From positions 1 through 6,034 of the forward strand of contig JACZTW010000240.1 in the NCBI GenBank assembly GCA_022573485.1: 6,034 nt of DNA. The letters run 5' to 3'. Under the pieces are notes generated by a model. That model saw only the letters and a list, made by a program, of their open reading frames with translations, had not been told where the DNA came from and made no database searches. This stretch comes from Planctomycetota bacterium. Its GTDB lineage: Bacteria > Planctomycetota > Phycisphaerae > UBA1845 > CAIVHJ01. A program made the translations under genes and the position numbers. Below, one piece after another: positions 5,675 through 6,034 of this stretch (position 1 is the stretch's first letter; every line of letters starts with the position of its first letter).

Positions 5675-5866
5675 CTACTGCTCGATGTCGTGGGTGTCGA
5701 TGTCCAGCGGGGTGTGGTGGCGTTCGGAGGGTTTCGGTTCGGTCAGGATCTTCCAGAAGCAAAAAACGCACAGCGCGCACACCAGGCCGATGCAACCGAT
5801 GAGCATGATCCAGCCGCTTGCATTCAAGCCCGGCGCCTGTGCCAAAAACGTGAACAACTCGCTCAT
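5675..5866 (-). CDS. 63-residue single-pass membrane protein
   Basis: The ATG at 5866-5864 begins MSELFTFLAQAPGLNASGW and the protein ends at residue 63. A hydrophobic stretch from about residue 18 to 40, rich in Cys (25, 30, 33, 36), forms one membrane helix. A hydrophilic tail with KPSERHH and DIDTHDIEQ follows. The ribosome binding site GGGGGAGGG lies just before the ATG, inside the end of the upstream gene, and the two genes share ATGA, so they are coupled. The same frame is open to 5968, but the signal and overlap favour 5866. I do not recognise the family. Small one-helix proteins with such acidic tails sit beside sodium:solute symporters in some bacteria; an accessory subunit of the partial upstream protein is a plausible but unproven reading. 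Confidence 0.7.
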   Translation of the reverse strand: MSELFTFLAQAPGLNASGWIMLIGCIGLVCALCVFCFWKILTEPKPSERHHTPLDIDTHDIEQ

Positions 5867-6034
5867 ATGCCCTCCCCCGATTCCGACTGCGCCAGCATGC
5901 GGCCAATTCGATTGCGGCAGGCAATGTCGCTGAGCGCGTAAATCAGAATGAACATGCCGCACACGCACACGAACACAAAAGCAGCCACCATTGCTGGCTT
6001 CTCCGCGCGGGCTTTCGCCTTGGCAGCGGCTTGC
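5863..6034 (-). CDS. C-terminal part of a membrane protein, 5' end outside the window
   Basis: The frame starting at 6033 reads QAAAKAKARAEKP, then MVAAFVFVCVCGMFILIYAL (a membrane helix), then a basic segment SDIACRNRIGR and an end at SESGEGI. The stop TGA at 5865-5863 overlaps the next ATG. The frame is open to the window edge, so this is probably the last helix of a larger transporter-like protein. The alternative is a separate 42-residue protein starting at the ATG 5991-5989, which has GGAG nine bases before it. Operon structure with the 63-residue protein suggests the two work together in the membrane. Confidence 0.6.
   Translation of the reverse strand, partial: QAAAKAKARAEKPAMVAAFVFVCVCGMFILIYALSDIACRNRIGRMLAQSESGEGI

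Noticed and set aside
5435..5941. Plus-strand open frame of 168 codons
   Set aside because: It runs through the inverted motif pair and the three-stem fold and then antisense to the two membrane-protein genes. The composition is not protein-like.

Overview
The window comes from a GC-rich bacterial chromosome. Several features fit the Planctomycetota or a relative: a Cys-rich GT9 glycosyltransferase, a tandem-repeat protein built on an RTGKWP...SG...GETW pattern, roomy intergenic spacers with heptamer repeats, and GGGACA(T/C)(A/G)AT-type repeats like those found near REP-associated tyrosine transposases. The lineage is inferred from family resemblance, not from a marker gene. No rRNA, tRNA, CRISPR array or transposase gene is visible.

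Layout. (1) Positions 1-21 hold the first seven codons of a leftward gene, identified by a perfect AAGGAGG ribosome binding site. (2) Positions 22-639 are a divergent spacer with two heptamer tandem arrays, a short hairpin and a candidate sigma70-type promoter. (3) Positions 640-2996 carry a two-gene rightward operon joined by an ATGA overlap: a GT4-like glycosyltransferase, then a GT9 (heptosyltransferase-like) enzyme with Cys clusters near both ends. Together they probably add sugars to a cell-surface or exported glycan. (4) Positions 2997-3096 are a short convergent spacer holding one copy (A) of a 29-nt dispersed motif. (5) Positions 3097-5115 encode, leftward, a 672-residue basic protein made almost wholly of nine repeats of 74 residues. 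(6) Positions 5116-5674 are a spacer with a candidate promoter for the repeat gene, an inverted pair of the 29-nt motif (copies B and C) that can form a hairpin, and a separate 68-nt fold with three stems. (7) Positions 5675-6034 hold two leftward genes joined by an ATGA overlap: a 63-residue single-pass membrane protein and, upstream, the C-terminal end of a membrane protein that runs off the window.

The most notable part is segment 3030-5515. A gene of unknown function with an almost perfectly regular repeat architecture lies between inverted copies of a REP-like motif. The repeat protein has no visible catalytic domain, is rich in Arg and Lys, and keeps three Trp positions per unit. That fits a modular binding scaffold, possibly for nucleic acid, but the function is unproven.
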